From Patagioenas fasciata (Eukaryota; Chordata; Aves; Columbiformes; Columbidae): a stretch of DNA of 64,000 bases. Location: the NCBI RefSeq assembly GCF_037038585.1, contig NC_092523.1:2733001-2797000 (forward strand). Reading direction: 5' to 3'. Shown here in pieces: positions 1 to 13,579 of the stretch; position 1 is the first letter of the stretch, and each line of letters begins with the position of its first letter. A program made the position numbers and the translations under genes. The notes under the pieces were generated by a model. The model made no database searches and was not told the origin of the DNA. It saw only the letters and a program-made list of their open reading frames with translations.

Positions 1-447
1 AATCCCCTCCCTCCACCTGCTGCCCACGCTGCTGGGGGTGCAGCCCAGGATATGATTTGGCTTCTGGGCTGCAAGCACACGTTGTGGCTCATGTCCCATC
101 TTCCACCCCCACCCAGTACCACCAAGTCCTTCTTGGCAGGGCTGCTCTCCATCCCTTCATCCACAGCATGGATTAATAGCGGTGATTGCCCCAGTCCAGA
201 TGCAGGATATTGCACTTGGACTTCTTGAGCCTCATGATGTTTTCACGGACAGACTTGTTGAGCTTGTCCTTCTGAAGAAGCCCTCTGGATGAATCCCATC
301 CCTCAGGCGTGTCACCTGCACCTCTCAGCTTGGTGTCATCCACAAACTTGCTCAAGGTGCACTCAATCCCACTGTCCATGTCAGTGATGAAGGTATTAAA
401 CAGTATTGGTCCCAGTATGGACCCCTGAGGGACACCTTTGTCCATAT
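1..447 (-). mobile_element. CR1 LINE fragment with part of ORF2 reverse transcriptase (dead)
   Basis: This is a CR1 non-LTR retrotransposon remnant read on the minus strand. A 90-codon open stretch (445 down to 173) carries the hallmark GVPQGSILGPILF segment and, around bases 346-335, an FVDD form of the reverse-transcriptase catalytic box, in which the two Asp residues bind metal. The same stretch contains a recognisable SGIECTLSKF block between these motifs. After residue 90 there is a stop, and homology to the next part of CR1 ORF2 resumes in another frame toward base 1, so the copy is frameshifted and non-functional. It is truncated at its 5' side near 447 and runs off the left window edge. 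The assignment to CR1 rests on remembered family motifs. The family is confident; the exact ends are approximate. Confidence 0.85.
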
Positions 448-3400
448 AGCGTGAAGGAGAGAGACATGAGATGTATAGCTCTTCCAGCAGACTCCTTACT
501 CCCTATTGTGACTCCTTGCAGACTCCTGTTTGCCTTGGACAGCTGTGGAGACATGGATTTCCCCAATCAAGCCTTACAACAAAGAGGCAGAAATATTTTA
601 ACTCTACAAGGTCCAAGAATCTGGCCACCCACACACACCAAAGAGGTAAGAAATAGTAAAATCCATTTAATTTTAAAGCCTTCCCTAGATTGTTAGATTG
701 TCCCAGTGTGGATATGAGTTACTGGTGCCTGAGGAAAAATACATGACACCTCATCTAACAAATTAAATGTTTCCATGCAATTAAAATGAAGCACTCAGCC
801 TTAGTGTAATAAACTTGAGGCTATTAGTATTCCTAGCGCTGTTGCCTTCATTGTGCTTTACAGTGCCATAAATATAGGCTCAGCATGATGGCTCAGCAGG
901 CACTGGGCATGGAGAAAAATATCTTGTAATATTTGTTATTAGAACATTAAAAACTCCTTTACTTGAGCACACACATTTTTAAAACGTCTCTGACTTGGAG
1001 CCTCTGCTTTTAATCTCTTCGTGTTCTCCGTGGTGCTCCATCATGGCTTCTTGCTGGAGTGACAGGGAGAGCTGCTGTGGAGTGCTGCATCCCCTCATCT
1101 GCTCTGGGGCAGGGAAAAGAGCCTAAAGAAACCCAGCACTGGCCTGAAAAGAAGACTAGAGCCATGATCCAAAGGCGGTAGAAGCCCTTGTGAATTTTTG
1201 CAGAGACTTGGATGCTGGATATTGAGATGACCATTCAGAGGAGATGCTCCTGTCCAGAGAGTGGTGGCACCTGAACATAGTCTGGTACCTCCAGATCAAA
1301 AATCCTGCAAGGGAAGGATCAGTCTTCACCAGTCTTAGCTGTGGGATTCACCTTGCAGGTGGTGACAATGAAGTTCAAGGTCCCACACATGAGGTGTCCA
1401 GGTCCCTATTATAACCTGGAGAACACCTAGGCATCTAGAGAGAAATTAGCAGACTTTGAGTTCAGTTGCCCATGCAAATGTGTCTGGTGCTGTTTGAGAA
1501 GGCCTGGGATGCCAGTGCAGGTCTGGCAGACAGGACACAGGACTCATGGGAGACCTAAGACCATTTTGATGGACCGGTGGCATTACCTGGAGGACCCGAT
1601 CCAGCTCATAGGGTAGGACATCACAAAATAAAGCAGCGGAAGGTGTCTCCATGTGTATCTAGGTGTGCAAACTCTCCATGCAAACGTAGTCGGTGAAGTC
1701 ATTGGAGATAGTGGTGTGATCCACCTAGCTGAATGGAGGTATCTTCTTTAGCATGGGATGAGTCATGTCCTAGACTCCACCAGCTACACCAGCAAGCTCT
1801 CCCAGGCTGGTGTGCTCAGACAGAAATGTCTTCCCTGATGACCTCCATGTATAAATGGATAAAGCTCATCTAAAGGCATCAGAGCCCGTTTTGGAGGAGT
1901 CACCTAAAACTTCATAACATCTCTCTCTGTAGCCTTGTGGTGTGACCAGGAAGAAGTCCAGAGAGCAGAGCTGGAGCATTCTTGCTCTGAAGCAATGCAG
2001 AGCTTAGCTCATGGGATTTGCTTGAGTTAAATCATGAAAATGTAACTTTACGCTGAGAAAAGTAAAACTAGAAACATGATTAGGAACTGAGAACTGTGCT
2101 GAAGGAAAATAAGAGCTGACTTGAAGGCTGGAGAAGAAACAGTAGTGCCTCAGGTACTCTGTCAGGAGTTATCCTAAAGAACTAGATTCCCATTACCCTT
2201 TTTTTCCCTGCAGCCTGGAAGATCTTACTGTGAGGATCTACTCTTTTGCCATATATCTTTGCCATGTATCCACTCATGTTGTCTTGTTTACACCCTCTTC
2301 GGTATCCCGGAGCAGTATTCTGCCTCTGCAAGTCTCCATAGATGGTTAATACATTTCACACCCCAGTTTCCCTCTGTTGCAGCCTGGCTAAGCGATGTGT
2401 ATTTGAATTAATTCAGAGAGCAGGGTTGCAAGGTTTTTAATAAAATCCAAACAGAAACTCTTTATCCACTAATAGTTTCAGCTAAAAATAGGCAACAAAT
2501 TTCTCTGCTGAGATTTACGCTTTATATACTTGGGCACATGCTTGTGGGTTTGAGCTTTTTTCCCTTTCTTTACCCACTCCGAAGGTACTTATTTCACTCC
2601 GTACTTTTTCTATTAGTTACAGTTACAATTACCAGAACCACTCTTCTTTTTCAGTGACTGCATTATTTTTTTTTTTGACGTTTGCCTTGGCGTTCTTATT
2701 TTTGCATCAGAATTTCTTTTGCTCCCTTCGTTTTCACCAGCCTGTAAGGGGGTGTCACTCATGCGATCACACTAAATTCATAAGCTCAGCTGGGCTATTC
2801 CCATGCACCCCTGGATCCATGATGCTCTATCTCTTCTCACAGCTGTTGAAAAAGCATGAAGCATCTTTCAAAATCACCTGAGCTGGCCAAAGCAAAAGCA
2901 GCGAGAAGTGGAACTATGTCCTTAGCATTAGATCCTTCCTAGCACTGTCCCTTCTTCTTTAGAAATGGACACACCATTGACCCCACGTTATTTCGTAAAT
3001 TCTGCAATTTGCAGTTTAAAAATTTGTTAGTGAATTTTTTCAGAGCCCTCTGAAGCACTAAATTGGGTGGTTGATTTGTGCTGTGTCTGTTCACAGTTTC
3101 CGAGAATCCCCTTATTGCCTCTTTATCAATAGCTATCCTGCTTTTCCAGGCAGCTTCACAATTTGTCTTTGCTATTACCAACGGATTTAAAACAAAGAGT
3201 TTTATCTCTTGGCTATTTCTGGCTCACTATCCCTATCACCTCTGCCATCATTCCCCCTCCGACTGAGATGTAACCTCCAGAGGATGAAATGTATTTTGGA
3301 AACGTCTTATTTATGCCACATAAACGGTGTAGCTGCCCCTTTAGCATCCTCATGCAGACATCCTCAGAGAATCCTAGGTTTATTTCTTAAACAAAATATT

Positions 3401-6400
3401 AGAAAGTTTTAAATCCAGTGTATGAAGGCATCACCCGTATGAAACTTGGAGGTTGGGGGTGCATGAAGGTTACCTACTTGGGAGAGTTTTGAATGCAACA
3501 GCACGAAAGTTCTTATTAGGTCCCCAAATGCCCTTAAACTTTACAGACCATCACAACATGACCATCTGGATCCTCGGCACATGATCTAAAGAACAAGGCA
3601 CTTACCATTTACAGTACATAAATCTGGGGAGATTTCAGCGTAGGTGATCATAAAAGTGTAGAAGCACTAGAGGTTGGAACACTTGTTCGATGGTAATAAA
3701 AATAACAACAGTGCACAAAGCAAGTCCTTTTCACACAAATTTCTAATATCCTTCACCATTAGAAGTGAAAGGACACCGACATACAAGATATCAGGGGAAG
3801 AAAAACCAGGGCTGTCATAAATACTGGAGGGGAGAAATCTAGTCATATGAGACTGTGGGACCAATAAAAAAATGTGTTGTGTAATCTTAAAGATTCTCAC
3901 TTGTTTTTGACACACCAAAGGTTTTTTTGTTGCTCTGTGGGAAATGAAAGTGCAAGACCTCAATCTATAGACCTCTGTCTACTCTGACCATGGGTACTTC
4001 ACTCTGTGTCTCATTGGGGGAATTTGGTATTTGCCGTTTGAATAAAAGCTCCATCCTGAGAAAACATCCTGCTGGAACCCACATGGAAATGCATTCATCA
4101 CATAGCTTTCTGTATTTTCAAGCAAAAGAAGAAAGAAACCTACGAAGCCTTACAGTGCCTGCCCTTCCTCCCCCACAATGTGCACTCACCCTAGTACCTT
4201 CCAATTAGTGCTAATTGACGCTTTCAGCAGTGGGAGCTGAGGATGTCCAATTCCGGCTGTGTTTCTGGAGAAGGTCACTCCTGGTCCCAGGCAGAGAGGG
4301 GGGTGTGGAGGGATGTGCTTGCACGGGCACGGAGGAGTGTGCTGGAGAGAGGGACTGGGAGAGCATGAGGTCTTTTAGCAGAGATGCGGCTCCATCCTGC
4401 TCATTACCTGTTACCTGGCCTTTTAATTACCCTTTCTCTCCCTCTCTGACAATCAGAATTGCAGCTCCTCCAGGGCTCATTTGCCGGAGGTGGGCAATGG
4501 CATTATTAAAGTCTGCCATGTACCAAATGTCAGGGACCGGAGCTGTCGCATCCCAGCATTTCTGTGCCCGGCATCAAATCCTCACCGCCCACTGCTCCCG
4601 GTTCGGATCCTCCTGGGGAAAACTTTCCATCTGGGCCAGTGTGTGACATGTGTCACTCAGCACTGGCTGGGAGAAGATGGGAAAAGAAAACAAGAGGCCA
4701 AGGACCTCATCAGAAACGTGCAGACACAGCAAGTTACCCATGTCGGCACGTCGTCCAGCTGCCAGCGTTCACTCGCGCTTCCTGAGCATCATGCAGCAGC
4801 AAGAACTTGCAGGAACTATAATTCTGCATTAGTGTCTGATCGCCTCAGCACACTCTTTCCTCTTCACGGCTTTTTACACCTGGGCCAAGAAGATTACAGT
4901 AGTAAAGGCAGAGAGGGGAAAACTGTGTATCTGAGTCTGTATAACATAGGCGGACTTCCCATTCCGTGCAGGATCAGACCTCAAATCCCTGCAGAGTCCC
5001 TCTCTCTTGATGAACAAAACACAGAAAACACAGGCTTTTGAGTCTGATGGCTTTTTATTTATTTATTTTTGTTTGGCTCAAGGTTAAACAAGTTTCTTAG
5101 CTCTCCCTGGTACAGAGTTTAGGTGTTTTTCAAGAGCTTTATTTCATAGTTATCTGAGTAGCCACCATTTTTGGATAAACGTGTTATGAGGCAAAAGTGA
5201 GATATGAAATGGGAAGATCAGGGGGAAATTGAGGGGGAGAAGAGAGAAAACACCACCAGGGTGAGAAAGGAAAAGAAGGAAAACAGGAAGGAGCAGAGGG
5301 AGATGAAGAGAAGAGGCGTGAAGCAGAGATCAAGCATGGCATCACACGGCATTTGAAGACTGTAAGGATCATTCTGGAGGGGTGAGGTGGTCAGGAGGAA
5401 ACAATGGATACTCCATTGAAAGGAATAATGAGGATTTGGGGTTTTTTGTTGGTTTTGAAGCCCTATGCTGTGCTTCTGGGCAGGAGACCCACTGTGCTGT
5501 ACCAAGGGGGCCACGTAGTGCTGCTCTGCACCATGGCTCACGTTGGTTTGCATGGTCCATGCTTCAGGTGGACATTTACTTGGTCATCCTAGCTGTGAAA
5601 CACTTCTGTTCAACCCAGAGTTGCCAAGGCTGAGCACAGTAAAGTTGTCTGAAAGGCACTGAACAGCAGTGTGGGGAAGATGACTCCTCTACCAGGTTGC
5701 CCATAGCACACCATGCAATATGATGGAGGAGGATGGAATGTCCCTTGAGGAGCAACCATATTGGAGGGCAGACTCCTGGGCTTTAGAAGCTTCTGCACTT
5801 GCATGGTCAGAGTCAGTACCAGAGTCAGTGGGTGCCATTCGATGGCATCTCCAGTGTAGGTGCACAGCAAGGATGAGGGGGACAAGTTCTCCTGGGATGA
5901 ATCAACAAAGAGAGAGATGGCTGGTGAGGATTTAATCCCTGAATGTGGAATAAAAACTGGTCAGCAGATCAAGCTGTGAAGTGACTAATTTGAGTAAGAG
6001 TTATTCTAAAATAACAGCCCGTGAGCATGCTTTTAAATCTCTAGTACATGTAACTTACCCAAATACTGGTCTACATACCCCAAAACTGCTTCTTTTTGCA
6101 GCCCTGAAGCAATACTAATGTGTCTGGAGGAAAACTGTGACAGTGCCTACTCTAATCATGATATGAGGGAGTCCAGGGAAGCTTTTAATAAAACTCAGTC
6201 ACAGGCACAAATTGCACCTTTCATACTGGCTTTGGCGACAGAATCATTTTTGTCTGGGGACAGGTGCTTTCGGGGCTGTCTTTAGTTAAACAAATCTGTC
6301 TGTTTTCCTGAGATGGCAGATTGCAATTACAGCACAGCATGTTGGTCAGGACTGGGTGTCCAAATTTCCATCCTCCAGCCCAGCCGGGAAGGGAGGAGCG

Positions 6401-9400
6401 TCCCCCAACAGGAGCAGCTGTTGGAAAGTGCAAACCCACGGCAGGAATAAGAGGCAACACACAGTAGTGAGACTAACGAGTCTGCTGCTCGACTCTTGTC
6501 TTATTTAAATTCATTTTGGACTTTAGGGAGCTTTTCCTGCATTTTTTTCTGATGTTCCTGTGCGGGTGAAGGACATATGTGCTGAAGGTAATTGGGTGGA
6601 TTTAAAGCCCAATGCTCGCCTGTTTGAAATGCTCGGGAAGAAATTTCTCCCCAAACAAAGCAAATTGTCTCTGGGTCAGATCCTCAGCTGCTGCAAAGTG
6701 ACAGACATCCCGTGACCTCTGCTAAGGATTGGACATAGTGTGCTTTAAAATGCCATGTTTGTCTCCCCGTTGTTATTAATTCGTTAAAGGCTGAAATCTT
6801 CAAAGGGAGCCAAAGGAACATAGGAGCCCAGATCTTATTGAAATGCGGCCAGGCTTATACGAATTTCTCCAGGGTACTTAATTCCCACAGCGCTCTTGGA
6901 ACAGTCCTGGCCTTCGGGCTGGTGATGTGATCAGCACTGTAACACACAAACAAACAAGACAATTCGATCTGTGCCTTCTGCAACACGTTACTTACCAAGG
7001 TGATGGCTGAGTCCGAGGAGATCAACAGATTAAATACAAAGACATCCAAACAGGCCTTGTTTGGAGATTTATAAATGCTGTACCTTCACTCCAGCCTGGT
7101 GGGATTCATGGCTAGGGTGGGGTTTCCATGGGACCTATCATGACCCGATAGAGGTTTCATTCTTGCCTCAGTGTAGCGTTGTCCCAGTCCTCTCCTCCAA
7201 GGCAAAAGGCAGAGTAAATCAGGCTCAGGTCAGACTGCCTGTGGGCTGCTTTGATTGAGAGGGACATATCTCAGAGAAACTGTCCATGTAGGAGTGACCA
7301 GTGGTTTTCTGGTTTGGGATGTCTAGGAGGCTAGGCTGGCCATCCATGAGCGATCCCTCCTTGCTTATGTAGGAGCCTACCCTAGATATCTTGAGGCCTC
7401 CGAAGCATTGGAGCAAGGGTTCCTAATAGCACCATTAAACCAACATTTAAGAAGTGTAATTGCAGGCTGGAGGGAGGGCTCAGGAGATTCCCTCCCCAAG
7501 TAGGAAGGTGGTTTTAGGTTTGGTGAGTTAGACATGCTGTGTAGTTCTGATGAGTATGCCCAGGCCCTATCACAGAAGGTGAAAGATCAGCCTCTCCCAG
7601 ATAAACCACTCATAGCAAGACATTGGTAGAGCCATCTTTAAGCCCCATTGGACCCAGACCAACTAATAAAGGCTCTTCAGATGGATGGAGACACCCACCT
7701 CCTCAGGGCAAGGCATTTCTGAAGACAGAGACCAACAGCCTTGTTGCACAGTACCCCACACTCTTGCCCCACAGAGCCTACCCAAGGATCCCTGTTCCTA
7801 GATATGTTGACCTCCCCCTCCAGGCATGGTTCAGGGCCTTGTGCAGACCAGGGATGGTTTCCACCAGGCAGTGGAGACAAGGCTGGTCTAGTCTGAGGGG
7901 AGGGAGCAATCTTAGCCATAGGGATGGAAGCTGGGTTGAGGGAGACATGCCCTGAGGGACATCTGAGGTTTGCAAGGCCAAGATGCCCTATATCTCTGAG
8001 CTGATATCTCTCTTCTCTTCAAATAAGAAATGTGAAGAAGTCCTTGTTCACCTGAATCTGATTATGTGCTTCAGGATCTCTCTAGTTGGGAGTACAGTTG
8101 TAGGACCAGTCGCTAGCAGATTGTGTTCGGTTTGCTTGAGGTATGACCAAGGTCATCAGCCATCAAATTAGCTGTCCTGGGGTGGGAATGTAACCCCGGG
8201 ATTTCCTGGCACAGAACTGAAGGCACAAGCTGCTGGGACTCAGGCAGGGCTTCTTTAGAGCATGGTGGAATCCCTGTGATGAGAGATGGCTGGGATGAGA
8301 CCTTTCCAACAGTGAACAAAGCTGGGGACGAGGTCCAAAGTGACGTGCATGGGGTCACGCAGAGTCTGAGCAGCAGAGGTTGACCCTGAACCCCGCTGCC
8401 TTCCAAAACAGGCTGGTGTTCAATGTGCATCCTGCTGCCTTCCTCGTTAAGTGATTGCCCTGTTTTAAAAATCAAAGAGGATTGCTTTGCTGAAGTGTCC
8501 CTTTGCGTGTGCAGCTTTCAGCTTGCAGCTGCTGCTCTAACTGCTGTACAGAAATTTCTCCTGGGACAGGAAAGAATGTCAACTTAGGTTAAAAAAAAAT
8601 GATAAAAAAGGAAATGATCCTGCAAACTTAAGCAAAGAAATTAGCATGATTCTGGAGCTTAACAAGAATCACTCCTGAAACATTTCAGTAATAATTGTTT
8701 TAGTCTAGTTTCAAGGAACAAGCTGTGTCCTGATGTTGGATTCATGCTACCCTGGGATTAAAGAACCAAACTGGATTTGCAATATGTCATTTCCTTCTTA
8801 TAGAAGAGGTGTAAGGTGGGAATTTATGTTCAGATTGGGCTGTGACCTCATCAGCTCTTCCCAGCAAAGCGAGGGGGTGACTAGATAAGCTTTGGGGAGG
8901 AAGCCAGAAGGGAGAGTTAATTAACAAAGGTTTAAAAAATGGGAAGTTTCACCTTGTGAGAAATTTCCCTGGTTTTGAAAATTGTTCTTCTCTCGAACTG
9001 AGCCAACATTTGGATCAAACAAGAGAATAAATTGTCTCCAAGGTGATAAGATTTAGCTTAGGAAAAGGAAGGGAATGACAGATACCTGTGAGCTACTGTC
9101 CAGGCAAAAAGTGGAGATCATGAAGCAAACTGGTGCTAACAGCTCTGAGGACTAATACTTCTGTGAGGAACTAGCAGACCTAGAGACGACAGCCAGTACA
9201 AAAATGAGAAGGCCTGTTTGGATTATTCCCCATTGAAATTCTGTTAAAATCTATTTTCTTGTCAATTTTTCATAGTTCTGAATCATTGTGATTCCCAATG
9301 AGATGTAAAAACTGCTTTTGGCCATTTGGGGTCACTGAACATATAAGATCTGTGCAGTTCTAAACCATTACAGCTTGAAAATGCACACAGTCAATTTTTT

Positions 9401-10119
9401 TTTGAATTTTTTTGCATTGTTATTTCACTAAAGTGGTCCAATATCACAAACAGCCCACACAGAATAAACATTGAAATGTTTCAAATAGCGCACAAGAGAC
9501 ATGGAAAAACTGACCAGGTTTGCAGTGCTCCAAGCCCATTTCCACTTCGATAACTCACAGGGGAGAAGCCTTTGCTTCTTTGACTTTGCACTTGTTTTTT
9601 GTGAAAATCTCCTGCACTAGGGAGAAAAGCTGCAAAATTCTCTTTCCAAAAAAATCTGCAATTATATTCACCCACAAAGTAAATCTACAGCTTTGGGGTC
9701 CCCATTCCCACTTCTTCGCATGCTTCCAGCTACACTGATTTTGCTAGTGAAAGTGGAAAGCAACACAAATCATCTTCTCCCATGAAACCAGTGTTCTGCA
9801 AAACTAATCCTCAACTCCCTCAGTCCAGAAGCCAATAGACCTGCAAAGGCGTCATGTTTTGGCTCAACATATCTCCAACAGAGCAAGTAAAGCAGGCAAA
9901 GGCTCCTCCAGCTCCTAGTTGTGGCTTGGGTCAGAGAAGAAAAAGGAGCCACGTGGGAAAGTACTAAGCCCTTGCAGACTGGTTTAACTTATTTTTGGCC
10001 CTGGTAATACTGCTTCAGACAGTCATCCGACCTTTCAGAGGTTGAGAAGGTTGGGCTGTTGGATCAGCCACGTCCATGAGGCTGCGAGATGCAACGGAGA
10101 TGGTTTTGTTCACGCCACA
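448..10119. other. Apparently intergenic unique sequence, no gene seen
   Basis: I see no supported gene here. The open frames are short, lack recognisable domains and are not bounded by convincing splice sites. The stretch contains ordinary A/T-rich patches (for example a TTTATTTATTTATTT run near 5,050-5,070). It also has two compositionally quiet segments, about 4,380-5,040 and 6,485-6,850, that look like candidate conserved non-coding DNA but cannot be tested without an alignment. No CR1 tail is evident. Confidence 0.5.
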
Positions 10120-10345
10120 TTTTCATAATCATAACCCGAAGGTTCACAGGTTCATCTGGACTAGAAGGGACCTCAGGACATTTCCAGTCAAGTTTTCTGC
10201 CCAAACCAGGATCAGCTACAAGATCAGATCAAGTTAGTCATGGCTTTGGCCAGTCTGGTCTTAAAAACCTCCAAGGATGGAGACTCTTGATGTCTCAGCC
10301 CTTTCCAGAGCTAGAAGATGATTTCCTTGCTGCTACTTTCATATG
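10120..10345 (-). mobile_element. Old, diverged CR1 3' end
   Basis: The segment reads like the reverse complement of an old CR1 3' end. A degraded tail (ATAATCATAA) is followed by a phrase resembling the family's 'actagaagggacctc' and then 'aaaacctccaaggatggaga', in the usual order. It is much more diverged than the other copies in the window, so the call is moderate and the right edge is uncertain. Confidence 0.5.
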
Positions 10346-13300
10346 TATATGGGGTGTGAAGGTGTTATTTCAAGGAATCTGTCTGAGGTGATAGTCGACT
10401 GTTATCTGCCACCTGTGAAAAAAATGCAGAAATCCTCAAATGATCTGGGGCTGTGATTACAGGTCCATAGAATAACATAATGCTGCATTTCTGCCCTCAT
10501 GTGTCTGGCTGTAAAAGTCTCTGCTGTTACAAAAACATGTTGGCTTCACCTAAATCCACAGTGAAAAAAAAAAGGTCCCCCAAACCCTTGGCTCACAAGC
10601 ATGGAAGAACTGTCCTACAGCTTAGTCTATTATCCTGATTCTAAGAGCAGCCAGAGCAGAAGCTGTGTCAACAAGAGCACATACATGACACCATCAAATA
10701 ACACTCCCCCAACTCACAGTAATCCATGGCTCTGTGTAATTAATAGACCTCACTGGATATATGGAAATAACTGGATTTCCCACCATGAATTAATCCAACT
10801 GACTTTCCAACTGCTGTGAGTTTTCAGTGCACACTCCATGCTGCAGCAAGGACCACCACCACTAATGATGCAAGTGAAGAAGCATCTCCTTTCCTTCCCT
10901 TTGATCCTGCCTCCTGCTGCTTTCTTTTGATGTCCTGGCACCCCTGGGTGGGCAGAAGCAATGTCGTGCTGGGTGAGCACCCAAGGCTGGAGTAGCACCT
11001 GGAGGCAAAGAGGTGGTGCTATTCCCTGCTCCAAAGCAAATGTAGACAGTGGAGGGTCTACCACTACTTACCTGCATTGTTGACCAACTACCAACTGCAC
11101 TTGCACTCCAGAGCCAGAGGAAAGTATATTTGGGTTACCATTTTTATAATCTACGGGATTACCCCAGGGATGAGAGTAAGGGCTTGGGTTGCATGAAAGC
11201 CTTTTACTCATCTGACTCAGTTTCTTCAGCTATAAACTCATCTTCAAAGAAGCCAAGAGATATAGTTTGGCTTCTATAACACCTTTATCCTCAGGTGTAT
11301 AACCCCTGTTTTATAGAAATCATGTAGTTGGGTGAAACTCACCATCAGGAAAAAAACAGTTCTGCTAGAAAATGAAACAACTCTCTGAGTCCACTCTGGG
11401 TGAAAAGGAACATCAGAGCTGTGGTTTAAAGCTGAGAGAGTAAGAAGCTCCTTCTGCCACCTGATGGTAAATGGAAGGAAGGAGTCACAGCGCTACATCT
11501 GCTCAGTGTTACTGAGGATCAGACCTTCAGACAGGGGAATGGTTTTTGCCCTTCGACTATTGGCAAGGACTGAAAAATACGGCCACAAGAAGACCTTCAG
11601 TTTCAGATGGTGATCCTGAATGTCCTCCAGTGACTCTTCCGGTGGTCAGCAGGACAGAAGCCAAACCGAGAGTACTTCACTGGGTGCAAGCTGAAACCCC
11701 CAGGAGGAAAAGATGTGAGGCTGTTTGGAGATGTGGGAGGGAGGTGTGGGGGTGACTTGTGAAGGCCCTCTATTTATCTGGAAGTTCCTCAAGGAGAAAC
11801 TCTTTCACTGAGAGGACTATGACAAGCTGCTTGTTTGTGGGGCTGTTCCCATCTTAACAAAGGGAAACAGCGTTTCAGCGGAAGGAATGTTTTGGGATTG
11901 ACTCAGGAATAGCATTACTGGTGCAATTTTCTTTCTGTCCCTTGAAGACACTGTTCTGTTCCTCAACAACTCCTCCACAACATGACCAAGCTCATTGTCA
12001 TTGCTGTGCGACCCCTGCTCTTTCACCTGCCCCAATCATGGAACTAACGGTCTCTCTCCTCTGCTCTTTAGACTCCCTACTTGCATCCAGTGTCTCCAGT
12101 CCCTGCAAAAGCCAAGCATGGTGGTGCACGCTTTCCCTGGCTTGTTTTGACCCTGGTTTTTGAAAATCCAAATTCCTGCAGCCCTGCGAGGTCCCGGGGG
12201 GCCTGGCAAGGCAGCGAGGTCTCTGTCACTGTACTTAGAGGGTGACTAGTGGCCACGCAAGTCCCAGGTCTGCAGAGTGAAAGGTAAATCATGCCTCGTG
12301 TCAGTGATGTTGACTTGATGGAGGTCTGAGAGGGAAACAAACCCCAGCCTGAGCCAGAATAGTAGTCTTTCAAACTGATAACAAGGGCTTGATTTTACAG
12401 AGGGTGACATTCCTCACATTTTTCCTTGTGATTAATGCTTTCCTTGTTTGTCCTTGCCACACCAAAAACTCCTTGGCTTCACAGTAACCCTTTGTGTGCT
12501 GCAGGACACATCCAACAAATGACAATGAAGTCTCAAAGCTAGACCCATCATGGTGAAGGGATAGGAGACAGGCTGGGTTCCCATGACCAAGACTGTGGGC
12601 TGTATTGGACTGAGTAACAGTCCTTAAACCCTAGCAAACAATGTGCTGATAGAATCTGGTAAAACTGCTCTGATAGTTGAAAGATGCCTCACGTACAATA
12701 CTACTCACTTTGAGGCTCTTTGCATGAGCGTTGTGGTGTAAATCGTGTTTTTGAAATGGCTGAGCTGATAACAGTGATGCATACCAGAGCTTTGGACCTT
12801 CTCGGGGACGTGGACACTGCTTCTTCAGGGCTGTGCTTGGAGACAGGGTTCTGCAGGGTTTTCCAGCAGAAGCCTTGGTTGCCCCACTTGTGGGACTGTC
12901 TGGGCAAGGGACACTCAGGTGCAGCCCAACTGAATGGCAAAGAAGATCTGGACAGAGCCCAAAAAGCCTGGGAAGACATTCAGCATGAAAACAGAGCAAA
13001 ATAGCCAAGGACCATCCTCCTTTGCAATCTGCTATGGTCTGGGATCATGATGCAAAGTTCATGCCCCCATGGAGGCCTTGGGAAGAGCACAACTGCATTA
13101 TCACTGCCTGAGTGCCCCATGCAAACTCAGGCTGATTTCCAAAGCTGAGTCGTGAAGTGGGTTGGTATGAAAAGGGCATCATCCCTTACTCATGCATGAG
13201 ATATGAGTGTGTAGGAGGAACAGGGGAGCTTTTGGGTTCCCAAGGCTTTTTGCAGGTCTGAAACAAAAGCAGTAAACTTCAAATCAAGATCAAGATGGAG

Positions 13301-13411
13301 AGGATTATTCCATGTTTTATTTGCTAATCAGTGAAACAACTGGAGCTGCTATCACTGGAGCAGTGATAGTAGCAAGGCGAGAGCTGGTATGGTTGCTAGT
13401 TCTCTTGTGAA
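10346..13411. other. Unique non-coding sequence, nothing recognised
   Basis: No gene, RNA or repeat family could be supported. The overlapping open frames on both strands around 12,630-13,010 are under 130 codons and show no domain. Confidence 0.45.
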
Positions 13412-13579
13412 GCAATGGAACAGGCTGTCCAGGGAAATGGTGGAGTCACCATCCCTGGAGGGGTTTAAAAGTTGTATAGACAAGGTTCTTAGGGACACGG
13501 TTTAGTGCTAGTTAGGTTATGGATAGACTCGATGTTCTTGAGGGTCTCTTCCAGTCAGAATGATTCTATGATTCTATGG
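13412..13579 (+). mobile_element. CR1 3' end, 5'-truncated
   Basis: The copy begins within the 'ggaacaggctgtccaggg' segment, continues through 'gagtcaccatccctggagg' and ends in the tail ATGATTCTATGATTCTATGG. This is a standard 5'-truncated CR1 insertion of the same subfamily as the copies at 21.9, 39.1, 44.3, 50.8 and 60.0 kb. It is somewhat more diverged than those. Confidence 0.85.

Noticed and set aside
4481..5041. 186-codon plus-strand open frame
   Set aside because: No recognisable domain, no splice sites at its ends, and overlapping open frames in other phases. Possibly conserved non-coding DNA, but not a supported gene.
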